This document shows, in pieces, positions 1 through 6,833 of a stretch of 25,988 nt of DNA. The stretch's first letter is position 1, and each line of letters begins with the position of its first letter. The translations under genes were made by a program, and so were the position numbers. The stretch is from a virus. The notes below the pieces were generated by a model. The model worked only from the letters and a program-made list of their open reading frames with translations. It did not search any database and was not told the DNA's origin. The DNA is taken from the IMG/VR virus record IMGVR_UViG_3300044675_003558, positions 1-25,988 of that record; one strand, 5' to 3'.

Positions 1-1
1 C

Positions 2-148
2 AAAGGCGACAGCAAAAGACATGGTGTGCCCACCAAAGCATCGGTAAGTACACTACGCCGGGTTGCCAAACAAGGCGGTCGCAAAGGACAACTAGCACAT
101 TGGATGGCCAACATGAAGGCTGGACGAGCAAAGGCCCGCAAAAAATGA
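2..148 (+). CDS. C-terminal fragment of a small basic phage protein (5' truncated)
   Basis: An open frame enters from the left edge and ends at TGA 146-148, giving 48 visible residues. The fragment is strongly basic: it has many Lys and Arg, a RHGVPTKASVSTLRR stretch, and an AGRAKARKK end. This suggests nucleic-acid contact, but no domain can be named with certainty. The stop overlaps the next start as ATGA (145-148), so the two genes are probably translationally coupled. The true start lies outside the window. Confidence 0.6.
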   Translation, partial: KGDSKRHGVPTKASVSTLRRVAKQGGRKGQLAHWMANMKAGRAKARKK

Positions 149-573
149 GAAACTACATAAACTTACTAGAAGCTATTTCAAAAGGTTGCCCCACAGCAAC
201 ACACGACATAGATGTCAATTTAAAAAATCGTCAAAAAGCCATCGATGATTATCACTACGGTCCTGCCAATCCTGACCGTGCCGAAGATTATTGGAGCAAA
301 AGTTCTAAAATATTCAAAGTCTCAGTGGCCACCGCCCGTACCATGCTGTGTGGCAACTGCGGAGCATTTGACGTCAGCGACAGCATGAGAAAATGCATCG
401 CCGATGGAATACAGGGAGACGAGTCTGGAGTGGATGCTAACGCCAGCATCAACTTAGCAGATCTTGGCTACTGTAATTTCCTACATTTCAAGTGCGCAGG
501 CACACGCTCATGCAAGGCCTGGATCACTGGTGGTCCCATCACTGAAAAAGACAAAAATAAATCCGCTGACTGA
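145..573 (+). CDS. Cys-rich phage protein, possible metal or Fe-S binding
   Basis: This encodes 142 residues from ATG 145. The ATGA overlap with the upstream stop favours this start over an in-frame ATG at 100, which would lie deep in the upstream gene. Cysteines are clustered: C69 and C72 (LCGNC), C84, then C110, C117 and C123 in a GYC-x6-C-x5-C pattern ending in AWITGGPI. A second feature is the HYGPANPDRAEDYW segment at about residues 37-50. Six spaced Cys with conserved-looking aromatic and Gly residues suggest a bound metal or iron-sulfur cluster. That is inference from the pattern; similar Cys-rich proteins without known function occur in aquatic T4-like phages. No signal peptide or membrane segment is visible. 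Confidence 0.75.
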   Translation: MRNYINLLEAISKGCPTATHDIDVNLKNRQKAIDDYHYGPANPDRAEDYWSKSSKIFKVSVATARTMLCGNCGAFDVSDSMRKCIADGIQGDESGVDANASINLADLGYCNFLHFKCAGTRSCKAWITGGPITEKDKNKSAD

Positions 574-575
574 AT

Positions 576-800
576 ATGAAACAATATAAAAACAACGTTC
601 AAGGTTCCCAGTACAATTTACAGGAAGCAGTTGTGCCCGGATTCCATGTATATCAGGCCCGTGTCAAAGTCAAAAACGAGTTGTACGCCAATTCCATGGA
701 CGTGGCTATATTTGCTAAAAATCCATCCATGGCCCGTCAATTGCTGATGGCACAGTATGGAAAAGAGTCTGTCATTACCAACGTTGTACAAATTGCATAA
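576..800 (+). CDS. Small conserved-looking hypothetical protein (74 aa)
   Basis: The gene starts three bases after the stop of the Cys-rich gene and is read in the same direction. The product is a soluble-looking mix of beta and helix: a central QARVKVKNELYANSMDVAIFAKN segment rich in alternating hydrophobic residues, then a helix (PSMARQLLMAQYG), then a short strand (VITNVVQIA). That beta-beta-alpha-beta order fits a small compact domain. I do not recognise the family. Codon use matches the flanking genes, and the position inside a co-directional run supports it as a real gene. Confidence 0.6.
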   Translation: MKQYKNNVQGSQYNLQEAVVPGFHVYQARVKVKNELYANSMDVAIFAKNPSMARQLLMAQYGKESVITNVVQIA

Positions 801-828
801 GCACTAACAATCACTGATACATAAGTGC

Positions 829-1671
829 ATGATAGACATTGCAACAGTGGTGTTCCGAGACGAACTACCAATTCTTAAATTACAAGCCCAAAGCATAGAA
901 CGCTATTGCCAAAATATTGGCATACGCAACATCTATGTAATTGTCAACGATGACGATGATACCATACACCAAATTGACGCTGGGTGGTGGGGGTCTGCAG
1001 CCAATCATGTGTTGGTTGTGCCACGTTCGGCATTTAGCACCCAGTTCGTGGAGGATGGGTGGGTCAGTCAGCAAGTGTTAAAGATATTGGCGGCCAGCAT
1101 AAGCCACAACACTTGGACCATGGTACTAGATGCCAAAACCATTTTTGTCAAAGAACTGGTACTTGAAGATCTCATTGACGAGCAAGGTCGTGTGCGAGTT
1201 GGCACACTAGATATCTATCCTGTGTTTGAAACTACCCGACTCATGGTCAATCAAACCTACGACATTGACATGTCAAAGCAACTGGGTCCAGGCGGCGTTC
1301 CATTCTTGTTTCAAAACGATGTTGTACGATTGATGATTGCCGACACCACGTTTAAAGTCAAACAAAAATTCCCAATGTGGTTTCAAAGCAAGGGACGTAT
1401 TACAGAGTTTATGTTGTACTCAGGATACTTACTGTATAGATTTGGCGGCTTTGAAACTTTTTATACTCCTGAGAAAAGTTTTAGTGTTGTAAATGTTTGC
1501 CACACCGAAGTCGAACAGTACGAGCGCAAACTAGCAGGGATGAAAAACAACGATCCACTCACGGTGAGTATTCACCGCAATGCCTGGAAAAAACTCACTG
1601 ACGAGCAAAAACAAGCATATCAACATTTCTTGCTGGACCGAGGAATATTCTGCGCATGGGAATTGCCATGA
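829..1671 (+). CDS. Glycosyltransferase-like protein, DUF6492 type
   Basis: This 280-residue protein has a GT-A-like layout. The N-terminal IATVVFRDELPILKLQAQSI resembles the opening strand and helix of DUF6492-type sugar transferases. A nucleotide-sugar region includes the VIVNDDDD segment near residue 40. At residues 98-103 there is MVLDAK, where a DxD metal motif would be expected; here it reads D101-A-K103, so the second Asp is replaced by Lys. WVSQQVLKILAA (79-90) precedes it, as the helix before the DxD strand does in the family. The gene overlaps the next start as ATGA (1668-1671), coupling it to a PIG-L deacetylase. A role in building or trimming a glycan is inferred. The altered DxD could mean a divergent or inactive enzyme. 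Confidence 0.6.
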   Translation: MIDIATVVFRDELPILKLQAQSIERYCQNIGIRNIYVIVNDDDDTIHQIDAGWWGSAANHVLVVPRSAFSTQFVEDGWVSQQVLKILAASISHNTWTMVLDAKTIFVKELVLEDLIDEQGRVRVGTLDIYPVFETTRLMVNQTYDIDMSKQLGPGGVPFLFQNDVVRLMIADTTFKVKQKFPMWFQSKGRITEFMLYSGYLLYRFGGFETFYTPEKSFSVVNVCHTEVEQYERKLAGMKNNDPLTVSIHRNAWKKLTDEQKQAYQHFLLDRGIFCAWELP

Positions 1672-2183
1672 AAGCACTGTGTTTGGTAGCACATCCAGAT
1701 GATTGTGTAATCTTTGGGTATAGTTACATTCATCATCATCCTGAAATGAAATGGCACATCTGTTATTTGACCTATTGTGAGTGGGATCCGCGTGGACGCG
1801 AGCTCAAAGAGTTTTGGGCAAAACGCGGTATTACTTGTATTTTCCTAGGTTACACAGATGACTACCGAGACATTGAAAACAAACAAATAAGTTTCAATGA
1901 GGAACAAGCACGTAGAGAAATTGGCAACATTGTCCAGTCATACGATCTAGTGCTAACACACGATGCACAAGGAGACTACGGTCATTTGCATCATGTGTTT
2001 GTACATGACTGTGTTAAACATCATCCTGGATTGGTTACGTTTGCTCGACCCGGAGAAGGTACAGAATACTCAATTCCCCCAGGTACATACACACTAGATG
2101 AATTGCCGCAGCATGGTGAAATCATAGCCGGCTTTCACAGCACCAAACATACCAACAGTTACAAGGAACCACAATGCACTTAA
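1668..2183 (+). CDS. PIG-L/LmbE family N-acetylglucosaminyl deacetylase-like protein
   Basis: The family removes N-acetyl groups from sugars such as GlcNAc-inositol lipids, using one zinc ion. The signature is clear: CLVAHPDD at residues 5-12 supplies the first zinc ligand (H9) with the acidic pair, and GDYGHLHHVFVHD at about 102-114 supplies the later His ligands. At 171 residues it is shorter than many cellular members (about 220-300), so the C-terminal part may be reduced. I chose ATG 1668 because it forms the ATGA overlap with the glycosyltransferase stop; an in-frame ATG at 1656 is possible. Its end overlaps the next gene (ATG 2174) by ten bases. The neighbours suggest de-N-acetylation of a sugar transferred by the preceding enzyme. 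The substrate is unknown. Confidence 0.8.
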   Translation: MKALCLVAHPDDCVIFGYSYIHHHPEMKWHICYLTYCEWDPRGRELKEFWAKRGITCIFLGYTDDYRDIENKQISFNEEQARREIGNIVQSYDLVLTHDAQGDYGHLHHVFVHDCVKHHPGLVTFARPGEGTEYSIPPGTYTLDELPQHGEIIAGFHSTKHTNSYKEPQCT

Positions 2184-2980
2184 TGGTAGCAGGCTGCTCA
2201 TTTTCAGCAGTGTCACAAAAACATCCAGGTACTGCCTGGAGCGAAGTACTGGCAGAAAAACTAGGATTGCAACTCACAAACCTAGCACGCCAGGGCTGTT
2301 CAAATGGCGGTATCCGTATTCAAATTGACGAAATACGTAGACAGCGTCCAGACTTTGCTGTTATCACACCAACCTTTTGGGACCGCATGGAAATTCCTGC
2401 TGACTCAGCACCGTATGATTGGAGTCAGGCACCCAGCTCAGGAGAGAACCCTCCGCTGGAGCGACACCTACAAAATCGCAATCTAGGCATAGGCTACGAT
2501 AGAAAAGATGGGATCCGTAACGTAAACTACGGTAAAGAACCATCCAACATGATTTGCGAAACTATCTTTACCTTGGCTGAAAACTTTGATCATCCTTATA
2601 GAATGGCACGTATTACCAAGCAAGCACAGACAGGTGTGCGCCACTGGATTGATTCAATCTACGACAATGCCTGGAAGAAACAATGTGATGAATGGATCAT
2701 GCGAGAAGGCATGATCATGATGTACCTAGATGGTATAAAGTTTATTGTGTGCCCAAATCTGCTGTGGCCGTTTGATCCTGACAATCAAGCACAATGGAGA
2801 GAGGCATTTCCTGCGTTGATTCCCGATCACTATATCAACCTGGACCCTGCAAAGTCACCGCAGGCCATATGTGGCAACAATCCGTTTACTGGCGAAGACC
2901 CTGGATATCATTCTAGCCCCCAGGGCCAAGAACTCATAGCAGAACACTTCTATGAAATCTGGCAAAATCACTTCAAGTGA
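2174..2980 (+). CDS. SGNH/GDSL-like hydrolase-fold protein
   Basis: This 268-residue protein opens with VAGCSFS (residues 5-11), the block I position of SGNH esterases, where S9 would be the nucleophile and Cys replaces Asp of GDS. It has a Gly/Asn segment at about 41-46 (GCSNGG), as in blocks II-III, and ends with DPGYHSSPQGQ, in which D242 and H246 match the Asp-x-x-His of block V (spacing here is three residues). The family deacylates sugars and lipids, or acetylates them when paired with a partner. It follows a glycosyltransferase and a PIG-L deacetylase, so a sugar O-acyl substrate is a reasonable inference. A second protein with the same GCSFS opening lies at 21373-22068. Its 3' end overlaps the opposite-strand gene tail to tail by 13 bases. 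Confidence 0.7.
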   Translation: MHLMVAGCSFSAVSQKHPGTAWSEVLAEKLGLQLTNLARQGCSNGGIRIQIDEIRRQRPDFAVITPTFWDRMEIPADSAPYDWSQAPSSGENPPLERHLQNRNLGIGYDRKDGIRNVNYGKEPSNMICETIFTLAENFDHPYRMARITKQAQTGVRHWIDSIYDNAWKKQCDEWIMREGMIMMYLDGIKFIVCPNLLWPFDPDNQAQWREAFPALIPDHYINLDPAKSPQAICGNNPFTGEDPGYHSSPQGQELIAEHFYEIWQNHFK

Positions 2981-4053
2981 TCTTGCACAAAATTTTGTAG
3001 TTGTTGATTTTTTTCTTGTTGAAATTCATACAGCCTGTGATGATTGTGTTCCAATCTAGGCTGTAGTTTTTGCAGTAGTGCTGGTAAATTTTGTTTGCAC
3101 AACCACTGCACTTGTTCAAATGCTCGGCTCCAGCGTTGAACATCATCTGGTTCATTGTCGTACGTTTCATCAATGACATCACCAAATGTTTCAAATCCCC
3201 AGTCTCGATAGTGTTGTAGAAATCCCTGTATGGCAAACACCACAAACAGTCTACGGGCCTGTAGGCATTTGGCTATTTTTTCTGCGGACAGGAACACACG
3301 ATCCTTACCCAGTGTTTCGCACACTACTGAAAACCAGGTTCTGTTGTAGATTTCCCAGGGCACTAGGCCGCTGACTGAGTTATCCATCTGTGGTTTAACT
3401 TCCCATGCCGGGTCAAGATTCTCACTCACATAAGGATATTGTAATGTTGTATTGTCAAATAACTGAGCCACACGAGCAGGAGTTTGATCAATCCAGTGTC
3501 CCACAAATAAATCACGATAGGTCACAATGTTCTGCTCTAACAAGCCAGATTTTTGCAAGCTCAACATCACAAAATCTCTGTGTTCACGTCGGGCTCCCAG
3601 CAAACATTCAAACGCAAACGGACGTTCTAATGGGAAATCTTTCCTGGGCGGATTCCATCTAAGAAAATTAAAACTCCAAGCTGGTCGATAGATCACTCTT
3701 GGGTCTTGTGGCTCATCCAACCACACACCGGCTGTGTGCAACAGCCAGTTGCTGACACCTGTGGTCGCAATCCAGTCAATGAGCTCACGTTGTGAATGCC
3801 ATTCAATGTCAGTAAACAATACCAGATCAAATTTGTGCAAAGGAAATTGCATATACTCGGGCCGATAATCAAACTTGTTTGGCAAACTGTAGAACACTGG
3901 CATCACAGCTACCTTGTGAGACTGGCTCAATGCTGTGTCAAGGTCTACGATTTGATCGTAATCAAATCCCCACTCAATGGCCTGGTATCCTGGAGAGAAT
4001 ACCTTGAGTTTATCGGGCAAGGCGCTCACGTATCTTGTCCATGTAGTAATCAA
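2968..4053 (-). CDS. Glycosyltransferase-like phage protein (361 aa)
   Basis: This is the last gene of a three-gene reverse-strand cassette. Features suggesting a GT-B-like sugar transferase are a central ERPFAFECLLGARREHRDFV segment, then WEIYNRTWFSVVCET, VFLSAEKIAKCLQARRLFVVFA and GFETFGDVIDETYD. The last two resemble the C-terminal nucleotide-sugar half of fucosyltransferase-like and related phage glycosyltransferases, where a conserved E-K-x-x-K pattern sits before a hydrophobic strand. The C-terminus is Gln-rich and helical. The ATG at 4053 overlaps the upstream gene by 44 bases; GTG or TTG codons nearer that gene's stop could be the true start. Family assignment is tentative. Confidence 0.6.
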   Translation of the reverse strand: MITTWTRYVSALPDKLKVFSPGYQAIEWGFDYDQIVDLDTALSQSHKVAVMPVFYSLPNKFDYRPEYMQFPLHKFDLVLFTDIEWHSQRELIDWIATTGVSNWLLHTAGVWLDEPQDPRVIYRPAWSFNFLRWNPPRKDFPLERPFAFECLLGARREHRDFVMLSLQKSGLLEQNIVTYRDLFVGHWIDQTPARVAQLFDNTTLQYPYVSENLDPAWEVKPQMDNSVSGLVPWEIYNRTWFSVVCETLGKDRVFLSAEKIAKCLQARRLFVVFAIQGFLQHYRDWGFETFGDVIDETYDNEPDDVQRWSRAFEQVQWLCKQNLPALLQKLQPRLEHNHHRLYEFQQEKNQQLQNFVQDHLK

Positions 4054-4888
4054 ACTTTGGAATCACTTTTTTATCCCAGTCGTATTGCAAACTGAATCTA
4101 AGATCAGGCACAGCATCGCACACAGCAGTGTGGTATGTGGGATCAAAGTCGCCAATTTTTTCCATGTCATCGTAGTGATAGCGTCGCTGAAATTCCATAG
4201 TGATATCGTTGCGACTCATGGCCCAGTTGCCAATGAACTCGTACTCTGAGAACCAGCGTATGAGTTCGCCGTTGCCCCATGGAGGTACTGTGGGCTCGGG
4301 TGGGCATGAATCAATCATGGCATCTAACCATTTTTTCTTGTGTTTTTCTTCTAGGAATTTCACAAGGTCGTTGAAGTCTTTTTTCAGCACAGGTACAAAC
4401 TCACTAATAAAACAATGTGGAGTCAAACGTTCAAAGCCCAGAGCATTCTTGATACTTTCGTAGTACCCCCAACTGTGGCGTTCATTTTCCAACACCATGA
4501 AGTTGAGCTTGTCATTTTTGAAGGGTTCGTAGTCTCGGATCAACAGGCAATCGCAGTCATGCATGATCATGAGATCATAATCCAACATGTCTAAGAAAGC
4601 AAACTTGATGGCCTGCTGGCGCAACCAGTATGTTCTGTAGTCTCCGTCAAACACCCAGTTGTTGACTTCGGGATATAGTCTATAAATTTCTGAATCTGGT
4701 GCGTAGTCAAAGTTTGATGTGTCCACACCGTACTGTTCAAACACTGTCCAAAGTTCATCTTTGGGCACAGGGCTAGCAATACAAGTTCTATCCACACCAA
4801 TAAGGTGTTTGGTAAACTCTGGTTGCAGGCTCATGATAGCATGAGGCACACGATATCGTGCTAGATATAAAATTTTTGCTGAGGTCAT
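4010..4888 (-). CDS. DUF6492-like glycosyltransferase with DxD motif
   Basis: This 292-residue protein has a hydrophobic strand followed by acid residues, LMIMHDCDCLLI at about 106-117; D111-C-D113 is a typical DxD that holds Mn and the nucleotide sugar in GT-A enzymes. It is preceded by a helix (YWLRQQAIKFAFLDML), as in DUF6492 relatives. Later, PPWGNGELIRWFSEYEF and NWAMSRNDITMEF look like the acceptor side. Unlike its relative at 829-1671, the DxD is intact. It starts eight bases after the radical SAM stop, and an AAAGGA ribosome site overlaps that stop, so the two are one transcript. It probably adds a sugar; donor and acceptor are unknown. Confidence 0.7.
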   Translation of the reverse strand: MTSAKILYLARYRVPHAIMSLQPEFTKHLIGVDRTCIASPVPKDELWTVFEQYGVDTSNFDYAPDSEIYRLYPEVNNWVFDGDYRTYWLRQQAIKFAFLDMLDYDLMIMHDCDCLLIRDYEPFKNDKLNFMVLENERHSWGYYESIKNALGFERLTPHCFISEFVPVLKKDFNDLVKFLEEKHKKKWLDAMIDSCPPEPTVPPWGNGELIRWFSEYEFIGNWAMSRNDITMEFQRRYHYDDMEKIGDFDPTYHTAVCDAVPDLRFSLQYDWDKKVIPKFDYYMDKIRERLAR

Positions 4889-4896
4889 ATGTTCCT

Positions 4897-5883
4897 TTAA
4901 TTTTGATTACACGTACTAACGCATTGATATGGTCTGCCTTCGGCAATACTAGATTTTGACCATGCTTGCTCTATAGACTCAAACCATTCTAAGCAATGCT
5001 CCAGTGGATATTGCAATGCATTGTTTTCCATCACCATTGGGGCCAGTTCTTTGTTGCCTGGGTGATTCATGCTTAACGGATAAAATCCCAAATAACAACA
5101 AGGATATACAGTGCCATCAGCGGCTAGATATATTTCTCGAGCAACTTTGTGATAGCAACGTAGGTTAAGTTCAGGGGTGTCCTTTTTTATTTTTACAGTT
5201 TTACTATCATACCAAGTGATATGACTTTGCAACATGTCTTTGATGGGTGGCACATCACCTACGGGTCCTAACCAATGACTAAACTCTCCTGCACGAGTGT
5301 ATACCGGGCCAGCATCTCTACCATCATAAATGTTCTCAAAACTGACAAATCCCATTTCTTCAGCAAGTGTTCGACATTCTGCTTCTTGATGCCGATTGTG
5401 TTCAAATGGCACAAATCGCCAGATGGCACGGCCACCAGCTGAAATATAAGCCTGTGCATTTTCTATTATGCGATTCCAATCGGTGTCTTGTCTATACCGT
5501 GCATGAGTGTCTGCTAGTCCATCCAGTGCAAACCCAATTGTAACATTGGGAGATGCAAGTTTCTGCCACCAGCTCTTGGGACGGAGACTGCCATTGGTAT
5601 TGATGCCTATTGTAATGTCATGAGCCACCAAGTATTGCACAATCTCAGCTCCGTCCTTGGCCAAGCTGAAATCTCCAAGATTTCCATTGAAATTCACGTG
5701 GTCAATAGTTTTGAGAATGTAAGGAGTCAGTATGTGTTGAATGTTCTCAAGGGTTAGTTCAGTGTCTGGGTATCCAGAGTTGTAGTCAACTCCTCGGTAA
5801 TTTCGCATGCACATGGGACAACGAGCATTACATTTTGTTGTGAGTTCTATGTGTACACAGCGTATCTCTGGCAATTTAAGCAT
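4897..5883 (-). CDS. Radical SAM protein with SPASM-like C-terminal Cys cluster
   Basis: The N-terminus has the radical SAM motif C18-x3-C22-x2-C25 (CNARCPMC), which holds the 4Fe-4S cluster that cleaves S-adenosylmethionine. NFNGNLGDF at about 64-72 fits the GGE-region strand, and INTNGS and FALDGL fit later barrel strands. A second group of Cys (C243, C262, C263, C297, C321, C325), with the segment AADGTVYPCCYLG, is typical of SPASM domains carrying auxiliary clusters. Such enzymes mature peptides, act on sulfatases or modify small molecules. At 328 residues it is near the usual size and appears complete. It heads the reverse-strand cassette and starts right at a TATAAATA motif. It is not an obvious QueE. 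The substrate is unknown; the following glycosyltransferases hint at a modified sugar or glycosylated product. Confidence 0.85.
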   Translation of the reverse strand: MLKLPEIRCVHIELTTKCNARCPMCMRNYRGVDYNSGYPDTELTLENIQHILTPYILKTIDHVNFNGNLGDFSLAKDGAEIVQYLVAHDITIGINTNGSLRPKSWWQKLASPNVTIGFALDGLADTHARYRQDTDWNRIIENAQAYISAGGRAIWRFVPFEHNRHQEAECRTLAEEMGFVSFENIYDGRDAGPVYTRAGEFSHWLGPVGDVPPIKDMLQSHITWYDSKTVKIKKDTPELNLRCYHKVAREIYLAADGTVYPCCYLGFYPLSMNHPGNKELAPMVMENNALQYPLEHCLEWFESIEQAWSKSSIAEGRPYQCVSTCNQN

Positions 5884-5888
5884 GCAGA

Positions 5889-5896
5889 TATTTATA
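5889..5896 (-). promoter_or_regulatory. T4-type late promoter motif TATAAATA (minus strand)
   Basis: The minus strand reads TATAAATA, identical to the T4 late consensus recognised by the gp55-type sigma factor. Counting from the T4 rule (box at about -13 to -6), transcription would begin at 5883, the A of the radical SAM start codon, which gives a leaderless message. Promoter identity is inferred from the match and position. Confidence 0.6.
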
Positions 5897-5908
5897 GGCG
5901 TAGTTTTT

Positions 5909-5916
5909 GATAAATA
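5909..5916 (+). promoter_or_regulatory. T4-type late promoter-like motif GATAAATA (plus strand)
   Basis: The motif differs from TATAAATA at the first base only. By the same spacing rule the start point would be 5922, again the A of an ATG. It would drive the 5922-10922 block. The mirror symmetry with the minus-strand motif supports a real divergent promoter. Confidence 0.55.
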
Positions 5917-5921
5917 TCTTT

Positions 5922-6227
5922 ATGCAAACAGAATTTGTTATGGCCGTGTGTGATGTATATGTCAAGTGGAAACAGGGCGATCCTCCACGTTATAGATGCT
6001 ATGTGAATGACGAATTGTTCACAGAACGCTCATGGATCTGGCGCGAACAATATCTTGAAGAATATATTCCAATTCAAGCTGGCCCCGGGCACTATACCAT
6101 AAGATATGAATTGGTTGAACCTGAACATGCTAGAATCAAAGTTCATAATCTGCGTGTGGACACAGGCCCAGCTATTATCGATCGAGAAGGGCGTGTGCAA
6201 ATATACACTCCCGAGAGAACTGAATGA
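5922..6227 (+). CDS. Hypothetical phage protein (101 aa)
   Basis: The product looks like an all-beta domain: VMAVCDVYVKWKQGDPPRYRCYVNDELFTER, then a WIWREQYLEEYIPI segment, GHYTIRYELVE and ARIKVHNLRVDTG. Strand-turn-strand spacing and a carbohydrate-binding-like or jelly-roll feel suggest a structural or ligand-binding role, but no family can be named. ATG 5922 is chosen because it sits at the same spacing from the promoter motif as the opposite gene; ATG 5940 (MAVCDVY) is the alternative. Neither has a clear Shine-Dalgarno. The stop overlaps the next start as ATGA. It is the first gene of a block that appears to encode virion or capsid-associated proteins. Confidence 0.6.
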   Translation: MQTEFVMAVCDVYVKWKQGDPPRYRCYVNDELFTERSWIWREQYLEEYIPIQAGPGHYTIRYELVEPEHARIKVHNLRVDTGPAIIDREGRVQIYTPERTE

Positions 6228-6427
6228 GAGCTAGAGAATTTATTGCAGAAACCAGCACCACAGCCGGCGGTATAGCGCCTGTAAGCATGCCCATGGGCAC
6301 GGTGTCAAGAAATGGCGGATCGCTGTTGTCTGGTAAATATACAAACGATCCTACGCCCAACACGCCCAAGGAATACAAAAGGAACAAACATGCTCGCGGA
6401 CAGTTTAAAAATTCTATTAGCAACTGA
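6224..6427 (+). CDS. Small protein with T4 capsid-targeting-like N-terminus (67 aa)
   Basis: The N-terminus reads MRAREFIAE-TSTTAG. T4 internal head proteins IPI-IPIII begin MKTYQEFIAE-A, a capsid-targeting peptide removed by the gp21 prohead protease after an (I/L)-x-E site. The shared EFIAE and the length fit that signal, so this may be packaged inside the head and cleaved after residue 9. The rest is Gly, Ser, Asn and Pro rich with a basic tail (PKEYKRNKHARGQFKNS), as expected for a disordered DNA-contacting peptide. It overlaps the upstream stop (ATGA) and the following Dps gene by 38 bases. The targeting role is inferred from the similarity. Confidence 0.65.
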   Translation: MRAREFIAETSTTAGGIAPVSMPMGTVSRNGGSLLSGKYTNDPTPNTPKEYKRNKHARGQFKNSISN

Positions 6428-6833
6428 ATATGCTTTCAGTATCAAGGCTCAACTGTTCCATTGGAACGTGGAGGGTCCTGACTTTGCACAACTACACGAA
6501 TTTTTTGGCAACTTGTACGAAGAAGTCTATGACGGCAGCATAGACCGCACAGCAGAATATATTCGTGCCATGGGTGATTACTCACCTGGCAGCTTTGAAC
6601 GCTTTAGTGAACTTTCAACTATCAAGGGACAAACCAAGATCCCACGTGCCCGTCTCATGATCGAAGAACTGTTGGCCAACAACAGCCAACTGTTGGATCT
6701 ACTCAACGAAACATTTGCCACTGCTGAACAAGAGAACCAGCAGGGCATTGCAAATTTTATAGCAGAACGCCTTGATGCTCATCAAAAGCACGGCTGGATG
6801 CTGAGAAGTTTCTTGAAAGATGAGCGAGCATGA
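6390..6833 (+). CDS. dps: Dps-like ferritin-fold protein
   Basis: This encodes 147 residues, slightly shorter than E. coli Dps (167). Dps proteins form 12-subunit cages that oxidise iron with peroxide and can bind DNA. The hallmark is the helix A-B region: KAQLFHWNVEGPDFAQLHEFFGNLYEEVYDGS split into HWN, then LHEFF, then D and E residues of the intersubunit ferroxidase site. This is followed by YIRAMGDYSPGSF, a common Dps loop. The C-terminus (HQKHGWMLRSFLK) matches the last helix. ATG 6390 is chosen for its AAAGGA ribosome site and family start; upstream in-frame ATG 6312 would add unrelated residues. It sits between a capsid-targeted-like protein and probable virion proteins, so packaging or protection of phage DNA from oxidative damage is possible. 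One Asp of the E. coli site appears shifted. Confidence 0.88.
   Translation: MLADSLKILLATEYAFSIKAQLFHWNVEGPDFAQLHEFFGNLYEEVYDGSIDRTAEYIRAMGDYSPGSFERFSELSTIKGQTKIPRARLMIEELLANNSQLLDLLNETFATAEQENQQGIANFIAERLDAHQKHGWMLRSFLKDERA

Larger units (their letters stand above)
5886..5919. repeat. Perfect 10-bp inverted repeat between divergent genes
   Basis: AGATATTTAT at 5886-5895 and its exact complement ATAAATATCT at 5910-5919 are separated by 14 bases. Each arm ends two bases before a start codon, one on each strand (ATG 5883 on minus, ATG 5922 on plus). The arms carry the two late promoter motifs listed separately. Confidence 0.85.

Noticed and set aside
3796-4249. Plus-strand open frames opposite the reverse-strand cassette
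   Set aside because: They overlap genes with clear domain motifs on the minus strand and have no recognisable protein pattern.
4897-5883. Radical SAM gene considered as QueE of the 7-deazaguanine pathway
   Set aside because: It is longer than QueE (about 210-240 residues), has a SPASM-like second Cys group, and sits on the other strand with glycosyltransferases rather than folE/queD.
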